Origin: Acidobacteriota bacterium
GTDB taxonomy: Bacteria; Acidobacteriota; Terriglobia; UBA7540
Length of the DNA: 64,000 nucleotides
NCBI GenBank assembly: GCA_004298155.1
Contig: SCRD01000007.1
Span: forward strand, 1 to 64,000
Direction: 5' to 3'
The notes under the pieces were generated by a model. The model worked only from the letters and a program-made list of their open reading frames with translations. It was not told where the DNA came from and made no database searches. A program made the position numbers and the translations under genes. Positions 54,081 to 63,364 of the stretch are shown piece by piece; the first letter of the stretch is position 1; every line of letters begins with the position of its first letter.

Positions 54081-55468
54081 GCCAGATCACAGTGCAATAC
54101 CTCACCGACTTCTCGTATATTATCGCCATCGCCTTCTTCATCCTGTCGCTGAAGTGGCTGAGTTCGCCTGCTACGGCGCGCCGCGGGGTCCTTGTGGGTG
54201 AGATTGGCGCGGCCATGGCGGTGGTCACCACTTTTTTCAACCCCGACCTTGTCCGCTTCAAGTGGATCCTGATCGCGCTGCTGATTGGAGTGATCATCGG
54301 CATTCCACTGGGCATGGTGCACATGACGGCCGTGCCGCAGCGGACAGCCATGAGCCACGCCTTCGGCGCCCTGGCCGCGGCCCTGATCGGGATTGCCGAA
54401 TATTATATGCGCATCCCGCATATTAACAAGTTCGAGATGACCGAGATTGCGATGGAAGTCATCATCGGCTCACTCAGTTTTACCGGCAGTTTGATTGCGG
54501 CCGGCAAATTGCAGGAATGGCTCCCGCAGCGCCCCATTGTCTACAAAGGCCAGAATATCGTCAGCCTGTCCGTGCTGGGCGCAGCGGTCCTGACGGCCCT
54601 GGTCCTCATTTTCAATCCCATTGCTCCCTATTTCTTCCCCGCCATGGTGATTATTTCGCTGCTATTTGGCGTGATGCTGGTGACGCCGATCGGCGGCGCC
54701 GATATGCCGACGGTCATTGCGCTGTTGAACTCCTACGTCGGTCTCACTGCCGCCCTGCTCGGCTTTGTGCTCAACTCCAAGGTGCTGGTAGTGGCCGGAG
54801 CGCTCGATGGTTCTTCCGGTTTCATTCTGGCCGTGATTATGTGCAAGGCCATGAACCGTTCCTTCACAAACGTCATGTTCGGGGCCTTCGGCCAGCTTCA
54901 GTCCTCGGCCAAGGTCGAGGAGGGAGAGCGGGTTGTGCACACCGCCTCGCCGGAGGAGGCTGCCGCCATTCTCGCCGCGGCGAACACCGTGCTGGTTGTA
55001 CCCGGTTACGGGATGGCTGTTGCCCAGGCCCAGCATAAAGTGAGGGAGCTGTACGATGCGCTTACAAAGAAAGGCGTGGATGTGAAGTTTGGCATCCACC
55101 CGGTTGCGGGGCGCATGCCGGGCCACATGAACGTCCTTCTTGCCGAGGCCGACGTGCCCTATGACAGGCTCATCGAGATGGACACGGCCAACAGCGAAAT
55201 GCCCCAGACCGATGTGGCGCTGGTGATCGGCGCCAACGATGTTACCAACCCTGCCGCCAAGACTGACCAGGGCAGCCCGATTTATGGCATGCCGATTATC
55301 GAGGTCAATGGCGCCCGGACGGTAATGGTGATCAAGCGCAGCCTGAATCCCGGCTTTGCAGGCATCGATAACCCTCTTTATTACATGGATAACACCCTGA
55401 TGCTCTTTGGCGATGCCAAGGTGTTCGTCAGCGGCATCGTCAAGGAACTGGCAGGAGGCGGCGAGTAA
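54077..55468 (+). CDS. pntB: NAD(P) transhydrogenase subunit beta
   Basis: Carries the rest of the membrane proton channel (about residues 1-260, nine helices) and the NADP(H)-binding domain III (about 285-463). Domain III is recognised by VPGYGMAVAQAQHKVRELYD, FGIHPVAGRMPGHMNVLLAEADVPYD, DVALVIGANDVTNPAAKTD and VMVIKRSLNPGFAGIDNPLY. The complete pntAA-pntAB-pntB set uses proton-motive force to make NADPH from NADH, or the reverse. Confidence 0.97.
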   Translation: MSQITVQYLTDFSYIIAIAFFILSLKWLSSPATARRGVLVGEIGAAMAVVTTFFNPDLVRFKWILIALLIGVIIGIPLGMVHMTAVPQRTAMSHAFGALAAALIGIAEYYMRIPHINKFEMTEIAMEVIIGSLSFTGSLIAAGKLQEWLPQRPIVYKGQNIVSLSVLGAAVLTALVLIFNPIAPYFFPAMVIISLLFGVMLVTPIGGADMPTVIALLNSYVGLTAALLGFVLNSKVLVVAGALDGSSGFILAVIMCKAMNRSFTNVMFGAFGQLQSSAKVEEGERVVHTASPEEAAAILAAANTVLVVPGYGMAVAQAQHKVRELYDALTKKGVDVKFGIHPVAGRMPGHMNVLLAEADVPYDRLIEMDTANSEMPQTDVALVIGANDVTNPAAKTDQGSPIYGMPIIEVNGARTVMVIKRSLNPGFAGIDNPLYYMDNTLMLFGDAKVFVSGIVKELAGGGE

Positions 55469-55732
55469 AATCCCCAGCAAGGCTCTGGACGCTGCGGCAG
55501 GACCTGTGCCCAGAGCCGCCCCGGGGAGTTGGCCGCCATGTCACTTTTATCGTCGTGCCAAAGCACCGCGTTGGACCTTCAGGTAGTTCTTCCTTCCTCT
55601 CTGGAATTGTGAAACTTATCGTTCCTCTTGCCAGGAGAACGTCCTGGCTTGAACTCCAATGCCTCAGAATGATATTCCACAAGGGTAGATTGATGAAGCG
55701 GGCCGCGATAAAATGGGCCGGAGGCGGCGAAG

Positions 55733-56578
55733 ATGGCCCATCTTTCGGATGATCACTCTGAATTTGCGCTGGAAAGCACTTTACCGAATGCACGGGGATC
55801 GTCCCGGTCTGCGTTCATGCTGTTGGCCGTAGTCGTGGTTGTGGCGCTCGGCGTCCTCTCTTACCTGGTGCTGTCCCGCCTCAGCCACATGGATCAGCAG
55901 GTCTCTCAGCTCAGGACGCAAGTCGAGGAGTCAAACATGAAGGCCGAGGCGGCTTCCTCGAAAGCAGATTCAGCGCTTGGCCGGGCTTCCCAGGCCGAGC
56001 AGAACGCGCAGAGTGCCGCAAGCCAGCGGGACCAGGCGGAAAAGGCCAAAACGCAGTTCCAGCAGCAGGCGCAGCAGGCTCAGCAGCAGGCCGCTGAGGC
56101 CCAGGCCAAGTCGGAGGAGTATCGCAAGGAACGCGAAGCTGAACTGGGCCGCCTGCAGGAGGCCTTGGGCCAGATTGCCTCCACGCGCCGCACTGCCATG
56201 GGACTGGTGATGACCCTGGGGAGCAAGTCCATCCGGTTCGACTTTGATAAATCGGATTTGCACCCGGTGGACAAAGAGGTCCTGAGCCGCATTGCGGGCA
56301 TCCTCTCCACCTTGAAGGGATATCAGATTTCCGTTTACGGCTACACGGACGACATTGGCACTCAGGAATATAATCAGAAACTTTCAGAGCGGCGGGCCCG
56401 GTCCGTCTATGACTACCTTGCGCATAACGGCCTGGACCCCAGGATCATGACCACCAAAGGCTTTGGGAAAGCCGATCCCCTGGTGCCCGGAGATTCTGAG
56501 CAGGCGCGCGCCATCAATCGCCGCGTCGAAATCGGCCTCGTCGATTCCACCATTAAACCTATTTCATCCCTGAACTAG
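55733..56578 (+). CDS. OmpA-domain protein with membrane anchor and coiled coil
   Basis: Protein of 281 residues. A single membrane helix (about 27-49, AFMLLAVVVVVALGVLSYLV) is followed by a coiled coil rich in Ala, Gln and Lys (about 52-145) and a C-terminal OmpA-like peptidoglycan-binding domain (about 160-275): SIRFDFDKSDLHPVDKEVLS, VYGYTDDIGTQEYNQKLSERRA and GFGKADPLV...RAINRRVEIGL. It probably links the inner membrane to peptidoglycan. No good ribosome site before the ATG; 264 bases separate it from pntB. Confidence 0.88.
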   Translation: MAHLSDDHSEFALESTLPNARGSSRSAFMLLAVVVVVALGVLSYLVLSRLSHMDQQVSQLRTQVEESNMKAEAASSKADSALGRASQAEQNAQSAASQRDQAEKAKTQFQQQAQQAQQQAAEAQAKSEEYRKEREAELGRLQEALGQIASTRRTAMGLVMTLGSKSIRFDFDKSDLHPVDKEVLSRIAGILSTLKGYQISVYGYTDDIGTQEYNQKLSERRARSVYDYLAHNGLDPRIMTTKGFGKADPLVPGDSEQARAINRRVEIGLVDSTIKPISSLN

Positions 56579-56667
56579 AAATAGCGCAAGGCAGCCGAAC
56601 TATCAGCGACAAGTGGGCGTTGGAAGAGTACAAAGTGTGGGCATTTTGCCGGGAGCCCAGAAATCCG

Positions 56668-56696
56668 TTGACACTTTTCTCTGCTTTTTGTTACGT
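56668..56696 (+). promoter_or_regulatory. Candidate promoter of the arginine decarboxylase gene
   Basis: TTGACA (56668-56673), 17 bases, TTACGT (56691-56696), about 100 bases before the ATG at 56796. The -35 is perfect, the -10 weak. Confidence 0.4.
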
Positions 56697-56795
56697 TCAA
56701 AAGCTTGCAGCTAATGGAAGTAGAGAGGAATCTTCCCGCCCTAAGAGGGTGTGCCGGTCCGGGCCACAGAAGGGATGGGAATCTGGTGAGGTGAG

Positions 56796-57350
56796 ATGTT
56801 TGTTCCAAAGAGAATGTTTCTGACCAAAGGGGTCGGCAAGCACCGGGAAAAGCTCACAAGCTTTGAGCTGGCGCTTCGGTCCGCCGGGATCGCGGCCTGC
56901 AATCTGGTCAGGGTTTCCAGCATTTTCCCGCCTCGCTGCAAAATGGTCCCGCGAGCTGAAGGCACCAAGGAGCTGCATCCCGGCCAGGTTACATTCGTGG
57001 TGATCAGTGAAAATTCCACGCGCGAGCCTCACCGGCTGATCGCCGCATCCATCGGCGTGGCGATGCCGGCTGACCGCGACACCTACGGCTACCTTTCCGA
57101 GCACCATTCCTTTGGCCAGACCGAACAGGTTGCCGGGGAATACGCCGAAGAGTTGGCCGCCGAGATGCTGGCCACTACTCTGGGCCTGGAATTCGATCCG
57201 GACCAGAGCTGGGACGAGAAGAAGGAAATTTACCGCATCTCGAATAAGATTGTTAGAACGTCGGAAATTACCCAATCGGCGATCGGGGACAAGCGGGGGC
57301 TTTGGACCACGGTTTTGTCGGCGGCCGTTCTGCTGGGTGTTGAAGATTGA
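56796..57350 (+). CDS. Pyruvoyl-dependent arginine decarboxylase
   Basis: Makes agmatine from arginine. The proenzyme (184 residues) is cleaved between two serines, giving a pyruvoyl group on the second; the site here is VRVSSIFPP, Ser41-Ser42. Further family residues are the N-terminal [50 protein letters not shown] and the Glu-containing stretch [17 protein letters not shown]. It is followed by a deoxyhypusine-synthase-like gene 100 bases later, suggesting a polyamine pathway starting from agmatine. Confidence 0.9.
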   Translation: MFVPKRMFLTKGVGKHREKLTSFELALRSAGIAACNLVRVSSIFPPRCKMVPRAEGTKELHPGQVTFVVISENSTREPHRLIAASIGVAMPADRDTYGYLSEHHSFGQTEQVAGEYAEELAAEMLATTLGLEFDPDQSWDEKKEIYRISNKIVRTSEITQSAIGDKRGLWTTVLSAAVLLGVED

Positions 57351-57449
57351 CGCCTGTAGTTGCATCGATGAGGACGGGTCAGGGGCTCCCTAACGGTCCT
57401 CGCAATTTTCCCTCCCGGCCCCGCAACCTGAATATACTGGAGCTATTTT

Positions 57450-58487
57450 ATGCGTAAACGTGAGATCCTGACGGTCCCAACTCGTCCTCTGGAAATCGAC
57501 CGGAAGAAGAATGTAGCGTCGCTGCTGGAGAAGATGCAAGGCATCTCTTTCCAGGGGCGAAACCTCGGCACTGCCTTCCAGGTTTGGAAACGCATGCTTG
57601 GCGACCGCGTCATGATCATGATGGGAATGTCAGGGGCGATGGTTCCGGCCGGCATGCGGCGCCTGGTGGTCTACATGATCAGGAACCGCCTGATCGACTG
57701 CCTCGTCTCGACGGGAGCCAATTTCTTCCATGATATTCATGAAACGTTCGGCCAACTCCATTACCAGTGCTCTCCAAACATTGACGACGTGCACCTTCAG
57801 AAAAACCTGATTGACCGCATGTACGATACGCTGGCCGACGAAGAGGAGTTCCGCAAAGAGGATGAATTTATCGGCCGGTTCGCCGCCACGCTCGACCAGT
57901 CGCGCCCCTACACCACGCGCGAATTCCTGTTTCTTCTGGGCAAAGAAATTTCAAAATTCGCAAAAGAAGACGGGATCGTGACCGCCGCCTACAAAGCGCG
58001 CGTCCCACTCTACTGCCCCGCTATTGGGGATTCTTCAATCGGAATCGGGATCGCTGAAAACCGGCACCTCGGGAAAAACCAGTTTGCTTTCGATGTGATC
58101 GGAGACGTCCTGGAAACTGCGCATCTGGCCGGCGACTCGCCCGCCAGTGGAGTGATCTATTTTGGTGGTGGAACGCCCAAAAATTTTGTGCAGCAAAGCG
58201 AGGTGACGGCAACCTTCTTCCGGCAGGCGACAGAAGGGCACAAGTACGCGATCCAAGTGGTGACTGACGCGCCCCATTGGGGCGGACTTTCCGGCTGCAC
58301 CTTCGAAGAAGCCCAGAGCTGGGGAAAAATTGCTCATGACGCCAGCATGGCTACCTGCAATTGCGATTCGACGATCGCCATGCCAATCCTCGTCACGGCG
58401 ATGTCAGAGGAACGGGAGCTGATCAAGAAACGAAAGAAGCCCCTCTTTGAAATGGGCAGGGAACTGAAATTTTCCTTCCCGAAATGA
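57450..58487 (+). CDS. Deoxyhypusine-synthase-like protein (bacterial polyamine enzyme)
   Basis: NAD-dependent aminobutyl transferase family, 345 residues. Conserved segments include MMGMSGAMVPAGMRRLV, LVSTGANFFHDIHETFG, PLYCPAIGDSSIGIG, YFGGGTPKNF with Lys244 at the position of the catalytic Lys of eukaryotic deoxyhypusine synthase, and APHWGGLSGCTFEEAQSWGK. Bacteria lack eIF5A, and characterised bacterial homologs make polyamines such as homospermidine. Next to an arginine decarboxylase this one probably acts on putrescine or agmatine. GGAG precedes the ATG. Confidence 0.88.
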   Translation: MRKREILTVPTRPLEIDRKKNVASLLEKMQGISFQGRNLGTAFQVWKRMLGDRVMIMMGMSGAMVPAGMRRLVVYMIRNRLIDCLVSTGANFFHDIHETFGQLHYQCSPNIDDVHLQKNLIDRMYDTLADEEEFRKEDEFIGRFAATLDQSRPYTTREFLFLLGKEISKFAKEDGIVTAAYKARVPLYCPAIGDSSIGIGIAENRHLGKNQFAFDVIGDVLETAHLAGDSPASGVIYFGGGTPKNFVQQSEVTATFFRQATEGHKYAIQVVTDAPHWGGLSGCTFEEAQSWGKIAHDASMATCNCDSTIAMPILVTAMSEERELIKKRKKPLFEMGRELKFSFPK

Positions 58488-58819
58488 GCAAGAGCGAAGA
58501 ACGATGGAGAGCCGTTGCCTCGGTTCTCCTTTGTTTATAGTTTGGATACGCTAATCTGACCGGCCCTGAGCTTTCGGCTGGCTGCCCAACTCGGCCTCCG
58601 CGATGATCGTGCGTGCTCTGCCGGAACTCAAGGCCCTCCGGTGTAGCACGGTCTGCTGCTGATCGCGCCATCTGTCTTTTCCTTTCTTTTCCCTCCAATT
58701 TCCTTTCGTATCGTTTAAATTGTGACCTGTATCACTGCGCTTTATGCTCAGGAATGTTGCCATAAAGCTGGGCTGGAGGTGTCAACCGGCCGGCCTCCAG
58801 ATTTCGCGGAGGGAAATAA
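58488..58819. other. Intergenic region with no gene
   Basis: No frame in these 332 bases has a ribosome site or recognisable product. The only feature seen is the CRP-like palindrome at 58721-58736. Confidence 0.5.
58721..58736. promoter_or_regulatory. CRP-like site upstream of the Gfo/Idh/MocA gene
   Basis: TGTGACCTGTATCACT fits TGTGA-N6-TCACA with one mismatch, 84 bases before the start of the oxidoreductase gene. It shares the half-sites of the operators upstream of the transhydrogenase operon. Confidence 0.5.
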
Positions 58820-60145
58820 ATGAAGAACATGCAGGAAGTCACACGAAGGGACTTTTTGAAGACTGCGGCGCTGGTGGCAGCGGCCGGCAGCGCAAAACCG
58901 ATGACCGCGGCGCCGGCGATCTTAAGCAGTCCTAATCCGGGGAGTATTGTTCATTACGGCTTTATCGGGACCGGCACGGAGGGATGTGATCTCCTGAAGC
59001 GTCTGGCGACTATTCCGGAGGGCCGTTGCATTGCTACTTGCGATATTTATGCGCCCAACCTGAAGCGCGGGGTTGAAACCATCGGTTCGAACCCCCAGAC
59101 CTATACCGGCAGCCCCACCGAATATCGCCGGATGCTTGAGCGGAAGGATATGGACGCTGTGCTGATTGCAACACCGCTCAACGAGCACGCGCAAATGGTG
59201 ATCGATGCCCTCAATGCGGGCAAACACGTTTTTGTTGAGAAAACGATGTACTTTAAGGAGGAAGAAGGCGAGCAGATCAGGAAGGCAGCCGAAGCCAACT
59301 CCAGACAGGTCCTCCAGATCGGCTTGCAGCGCCGCTCGAGCGTGCTTTACAACGTTGCCGTCCAGATGATCCGCAAGGGCGCTCTGGGGAAGGTGATGTT
59401 TGTGCGGACGCAGTGGCACCGCAATAACAACTGGCGCCGGCCGGTCCGTGATTCCAGGTTTGAGCGTCTGATCAACTGGCGGATGTACAGGCAATATTCC
59501 GGCGGTCTGATCGCGGAACTGGCGTCTCACCAGGTGGACATCGCCAACTGGGCTTTTGACGCGGAGCCACTCTCGGTGATGGGTGCGGGCGGAATCGACT
59601 ATTGGAAAGACGGACGCGAGGTCTGTGACAATGTTGAGCTCATTTACCAATATCCTGGCGGGCGGAAAATGACCTTCACTTCCATTCTTTACAACGCCCA
59701 CCTGGGCTTCGACGAGCAGATCATGGGCGATCATGGGACGTTGATCATTACCATTGGCAAAGGAATGTATTACCGTGAAGCGGCAGCCAAAGCGACGAAC
59801 GGGAAAACCAAGGAGAACTGGTGGGCCGGCGCGACGGTGACAGAGCAGGCTTTGGAGAAAGGTATCCCGCTGTTTCCGGAACAAGCCCAATCCGCTCCGC
59901 AAGGTTTCCTTGACCGTGAAGTCCTCTATGCGAAACGGTGGCTTGCTTCCATGGGTATTTATGAGTACGAGGAGCCGCACGAACCGTATTGGATGGAACT
60001 CTCCAACTTTATGGCAAGCATTCGAGACGGGAAACCGAATGCCTGCGGCATTGACATTGGTATGGCGGACGCCCGGGCAGTGATCTATGGCAACCGCACT
60101 GTTGACACCGGGGCCCCAGTCTATTGGCCGAAGAAAGGGGCGTAA
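58820..60145 (+). CDS. Tat-exported Gfo/Idh/MocA-family oxidoreductase
   Basis: Protein of 441 residues. A twin-arginine signal TRRDFLKTAALVAAAGSA opens it, so it folds with its cofactor in the cytoplasm and is exported. The NAD(P)-binding Rossmann domain has YGFIGTGTEGCDLLKRL and ATPLNEHAQMVIDALNAGKHVFVEK (quoted in part: VLIATPLNEHAQMV); the usual EKP motif is EKT here. The C-terminal domain (about 165-400) includes ELASHQVDIANWAF with the conserved His. The family oxidises or hydrolyses sugars, some by an NAD-dependent glycosidase route. GGAGGG precedes the ATG. Substrate unknown. Confidence 0.88.
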   Translation: MKNMQEVTRRDFLKTAALVAAAGSAKPMTAAPAILSSPNPGSIVHYGFIGTGTEGCDLLKRLATIPEGRCIATCDIYAPNLKRGVETIGSNPQTYTGSPTEYRRMLERKDMDAVLIATPLNEHAQMVIDALNAGKHVFVEKTMYFKEEEGEQIRKAAEANSRQVLQIGLQRRSSVLYNVAVQMIRKGALGKVMFVRTQWHRNNNWRRPVRDSRFERLINWRMYRQYSGGLIAELASHQVDIANWAFDAEPLSVMGAGGIDYWKDGREVCDNVELIYQYPGGRKMTFTSILYNAHLGFDEQIMGDHGTLIITIGKGMYYREAAAKATNGKTKENWWAGATVTEQALEKGIPLFPEQAQSAPQGFLDREVLYAKRWLASMGIYEYEEPHEPYWMELSNFMASIRDGKPNACGIDIGMADARAVIYGNRTVDTGAPVYWPKKGA

Positions 60146-60166
60146 ACTCACCGCTCTCCCCATGCT

Positions 60167-61324
60167 ATGGATACTTTGCCCATCACAGGGTTGGCGCTTC
60201 ACCAGTCTGGCCGCTCGGATTGCCATCCCCTCACAGCCAGCACCGCCGGCCGTTCTTGTTTCTCCCTTCTGGCACGGTGGCTGGCGGCGCTTTCCTTCCT
60301 ATTCCTGTTGCTTCATGTGGCGAGCCCACGGTTGCGAGCGGCGGATTCGCTGGTCCGGTTCGAGGCCTCGCATCGTGCGATGGGCACGGTTTTCACCGTC
60401 GTCGTGTACGGGTCCAACAGTGATTATCTTGAGGAGGTAACCAATCAGGTCTTCCAGGAAATCGACCGGCTGGACGACCAGATGAGCAATTACAAACCGG
60501 AGAGCGAACTCTCTTCAATCAATCGTGAAGCCGCCCGGCATGCCGTGGTTGTGGAACCTGGGTTGTTCAATCTGATCCGGGACTCGCTCGAGTACAGCAG
60601 TGAAAGCGGAGGCGATTTTGACATCACCGTCGGGCCTCTGATGAAGTCCTGGGGATTCTTTCGAGGGCAGGGGCGTCTGCCGTCAAAGTCTGAGCTGGCG
60701 CAGGTGCGTAAGAGAATCGGCTACCAGCACGTCAAGCTGGATGCCTCGGCCCGCACCATCCGGTTTGACATGCCTGGAATCGAAATTGACCTGGGAGCAA
60801 TTGCGAAAGGATATTCCGTTGACCGCGCTGTAGAAATCCTGCGCGACAATGGCATCGAGGCGGCGTTGATTTCAAGCGGTACCAGCAGCATCTATGCCCT
60901 GGGATCTCCACCCGGCGAACACGGATGGCAGATCTCCGTGCGCGACCCGCTGGACGAAACCAAAGCCGCGTGCGTACTGAAGCTTCAGGACCTTTCGCTG
61001 TCAGTTTCCGGAAGCTACGAGAAATTCTTCAAGGTGGGCGGCAAGACCTATGCTCACATTATGGACCCGCACACCGGCATGCCCGTTGTAAACATGTTGT
61101 CAACCACCGTCGTGTCGCCTTCAGCGACTGACAGCGATGCCTTGTCCACTTCCTTTTTTGTTGAAGGTCCCGATGCCGCACGCCATTATCTGGACCATCA
61201 TCCCAACCTGACTGCGGTTTTCTTTCTGCCCGGACAGGGACGGCATGCCTTTGAGCGGGTTGATCTGAAGTCGAGCCTCACAAAACTCCCCGCCGATGCC
61301 TTTGTCAGCATGGAATGCCACTGA
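60167..61324 (+). CDS. apbE: FAD:protein FMN transferase (ApbE)
   Basis: Attaches FMN covalently to Thr or Ser of flavoproteins in the periplasm. The 385-residue protein has a membrane/signal segment (about 33-58) after a long N-terminus, whose exact start is uncertain. ApbE signatures are HRAMGTVFTVVVYG, the QMSNYKPESELSSINR loop, DITVGPLMKSWGF, EIDLGAIAKGYSVDRAV and the metal-binding SSGTSSIYALGS with YAHIMDPHTGMPV. It lies 21 bases after the oxidoreductase gene. No target flavoprotein (Rnf, Nqr) is encoded nearby. Confidence 0.93.
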   Translation: MDTLPITGLALHQSGRSDCHPLTASTAGRSCFSLLARWLAALSFLFLLLHVASPRLRAADSLVRFEASHRAMGTVFTVVVYGSNSDYLEEVTNQVFQEIDRLDDQMSNYKPESELSSINREAARHAVVVEPGLFNLIRDSLEYSSESGGDFDITVGPLMKSWGFFRGQGRLPSKSELAQVRKRIGYQHVKLDASARTIRFDMPGIEIDLGAIAKGYSVDRAVEILRDNGIEAALISSGTSSIYALGSPPGEHGWQISVRDPLDETKAACVLKLQDLSLSVSGSYEKFFKVGGKTYAHIMDPHTGMPVVNMLSTTVVSPSATDSDALSTSFFVEGPDAARHYLDHHPNLTAVFFLPGQGRHAFERVDLKSSLTKLPADAFVSMECH

Positions 61325-61636
61325 TTTCAATACTCTTGGGCGATTTATCGGGGCACCCTGAGGCAGCGAATCTGTGGGCAGGCCCTATGTTGCAAACCTG
61401 GTGGCAGGCGTTTTTCCTTCGACCGGGTCTGCACATTTCTGTGGGGCCGCGCCCTAACTCCAGAAATTATCATAACTAGTTGATTCTACATATGTTAATA
61501 GACACTCTACTGGCAGGGCATGGCAGTTAAGGCACCCGTAACTGACGGGAAACGCATGGTTTGACTGCCAGCCCGAAAGCTGTTAGCATACAGATATCGC
61601 TGGTCATCGTTGATTTGCTATCTGTTTGGAGGGGTC
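61325..61636 (+). other. Intergenic region with nested inverted repeats
   Basis: No gene in these 312 bases. An outer inverted repeat GGCAGT (61522-61527) / ACTGCC (61564-61569) encloses an inner perfect hairpin CCCGT-AACTG-ACGGG (61535-61549). It could be a structured leader of the following TPR gene or a remote terminator; no known RNA family is recognised. Confidence 0.35.
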
Positions 61637-62302
61637 ATGATTAGAGGAACCCGACAAAAGCAGACCAGGCTCTCCTCTCAGCGGGGGAAGACATCCTCAA
61701 CCCGTAGAGCTGCAGGCACAAGAAGCGCTTCACGGCGTGAAGCGGCGCACCGGGTGAGAACCAAGCTGAGCAGGAAGGCCGCTCCGGTAGTAATCCATAG
61801 CCCAAAAGATCTGGAGCGCGAAGCGTCGCTGAAGAATTTTGGGACCGCAGTCCGGTACTTTCAGAGAAGAAACTACGAAAAAGCAGCCGAGCTTTTTGAG
61901 AAGGTCGCCGCAGGCCCGGTCCGCGAGATGGCTGACAGGGCAAGGGTCCATCTAAGTTTTTGTGAACGCAAGCGGCGCCATGAAAAGCATCCCAGGACCG
62001 CGGAAGGATACTACGCGCGTGGAGTGGCTGCGCTCAACAGCCGTGAATTCGATCAGGCCCTCGAGTATCTCAGCAAATCGAACAAAATGGTCCCCGGCCA
62101 GGAATACGTTCATTATGCTCTGGCTGCTGCGTACGGACTCCAGGGCGATTCGGACAATGCATTCATCCACCTTGAGGAAGCGGTCAGACTCCGCCCGCAA
62201 AACCGCGTCCAGGCCCGTCATGACGAGGACTTCCAGGCCCTCTCAACGGACCCGCGCTTTGCCCGGCTTCTGAGGGCTGAGGCCCGCCAGCCGCTGGCAT
62301 AG
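61637..62302 (+). CDS. TPR-containing protein with basic N-terminus
   Basis: Protein of 221 residues. The ATG at 61637 follows GGAGGGG by 3 bases; a TTG-started longer frame is less likely. The first 55 residues are strongly basic and Ser/Arg-rich (RGTRQKQTRLSSQRGKTSST) and could bind nucleic acid. Residues about 65-205 hold three TPR-like units (AVRYFQRRNYEKAAELFEKV, YYARGVAALNSREFDQALEY, HYALAAAYGLQGDSDNAFIH). Cytoplasmic, function unknown. It is followed by the YvcK-type gene after 60 bases. Confidence 0.75.
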   Translation: MIRGTRQKQTRLSSQRGKTSSTRRAAGTRSASRREAAHRVRTKLSRKAAPVVIHSPKDLEREASLKNFGTAVRYFQRRNYEKAAELFEKVAAGPVREMADRARVHLSFCERKRRHEKHPRTAEGYYARGVAALNSREFDQALEYLSKSNKMVPGQEYVHYALAAAYGLQGDSDNAFIHLEEAVRLRPQNRVQARHDEDFQALSTDPRFARLLRAEARQPLA

Positions 62303-62362
62303 GGTGGCCGAAGTTACTCCTCAAGCTTCGTTTTTCCCAACGTATCGAAACGGGTGTGTGGC

Positions 62363-63364
62363 ATGAGGGTTGTCGCTATCGGGGGCGGCACCGGTCTGGC
62401 CGTCCTGCTGCGCGGTTTAAAGCAGTGGGTCAGCCCTGAGACCTCTCCGGGACGCCGCTCAATAACGCAGTTGACGGCTGTCGTCACTGTAACAGATGAA
62501 GGCGGGAGTTCAGGACGCCTGCGGCGTGACTTTGGCATGTTGCCGCCGGGCGACATTCGCAACTGCCTTGTGGCATTAGCCGAGGACGAGAAAGTCCTCA
62601 CCCGGTTGTTCAATTATCGTTTTTCGGCGGGGAAGGGCCTTCGTGGGCATAGCCTCGGCAACCTGTTTCTCACTGCGCTGACCAACCTGACAGGTGATTT
62701 TTCAATGGCGGTCAGGCTGGCCAGCGAAGTGCTTGCCGTCCGCGGCGATATTTTCCCCGCCACTCTTGCAGACGTCCGCCTCAGCGCCCGGCTTGTTGAC
62801 GGCCGGCGCGCGCAGGGAGAATCGCAAATTCATGGGACGCGGGTGCCCATCCGCAAGCTTTCAATTGTGCCGGCCCGCTGCCGCCCCATGCCCGAGACCC
62901 TCAAGGCCCTTGCGGAAGCCGATTTAATCACGCTGGGGCCGGGTTCACTGTACACATCGCTCCTGCCCAACCTGCTGGTTTCCCGCATCGCGGAGCGGAT
63001 AAGGCGTTCAAAAGCTACCAGGGTTTACATTGGCAACCTGATGACGCAACCTGGAGAGACGCGGGGTTACAGCGCCGCAGAACATCTCGAGGCGATCATG
63101 CAGCATGTTGGGAGGAACATTTTTGATTTTGCTGTTCTGAACAGCCGGCCGTTCCCGCTTTCGATGCGGAAGCGTTATGCGGCCGACCAGGCTGAGCCCG
63201 TCGCCAATGACCTTGCGAACGTCCGTGCCCTCGGGGTTGTTCCGGTCTCGTTGCCGCTGCTTCAGGCCGAGGACGGGATTGCGCGCCACGACGCGGACCG
63301 GCTCTCGCGCGTGCTGCTGGATCTTGCCAGGCCGCAGAGATCGCGCCCTGAACGCTCTGTGTGA
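62363..63364 (+). CDS. YvcK/CofD-like (gluconeogenesis factor family) protein
   Basis: Protein of 333 residues. It starts MRVVAIGGGTGLAVLLRGLK and has VVTVTDEGGSSGRLRRDFG, PPGDIRNCLVAL, RGHSLGNLFLTALTNL, ITLGPGSLYTSLLPNL and NLMTQPGETRGYSAAEHLE, all typical of the UPF0052/YvcK group related to CofD. In Bacillus YvcK binds UDP-GlcNAc and links carbon metabolism to cell-wall synthesis. A GTG three codons upstream is an alternative start. Its stop overlaps the GTG of a short frame containing a transposase remnant. Confidence 0.92.
   Translation: MRVVAIGGGTGLAVLLRGLKQWVSPETSPGRRSITQLTAVVTVTDEGGSSGRLRRDFGMLPPGDIRNCLVALAEDEKVLTRLFNYRFSAGKGLRGHSLGNLFLTALTNLTGDFSMAVRLASEVLAVRGDIFPATLADVRLSARLVDGRRAQGESQIHGTRVPIRKLSIVPARCRPMPETLKALAEADLITLGPGSLYTSLLPNLLVSRIAERIRRSKATRVYIGNLMTQPGETRGYSAAEHLEAIMQHVGRNIFDFAVLNSRPFPLSMRKRYAADQAEPVANDLANVRALGVVPVSLPLLQAEDGIARHDADRLSRVLLDLARPQRSRPERSV

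Noticed and set aside
58922-60226. Minus-strand open frame of 434 codons opposite the Gfo/Idh/MocA gene
   Set aside because: The plus-strand protein has a Tat signal and family motifs; the minus frame has no recognisable domain or ribosome site.
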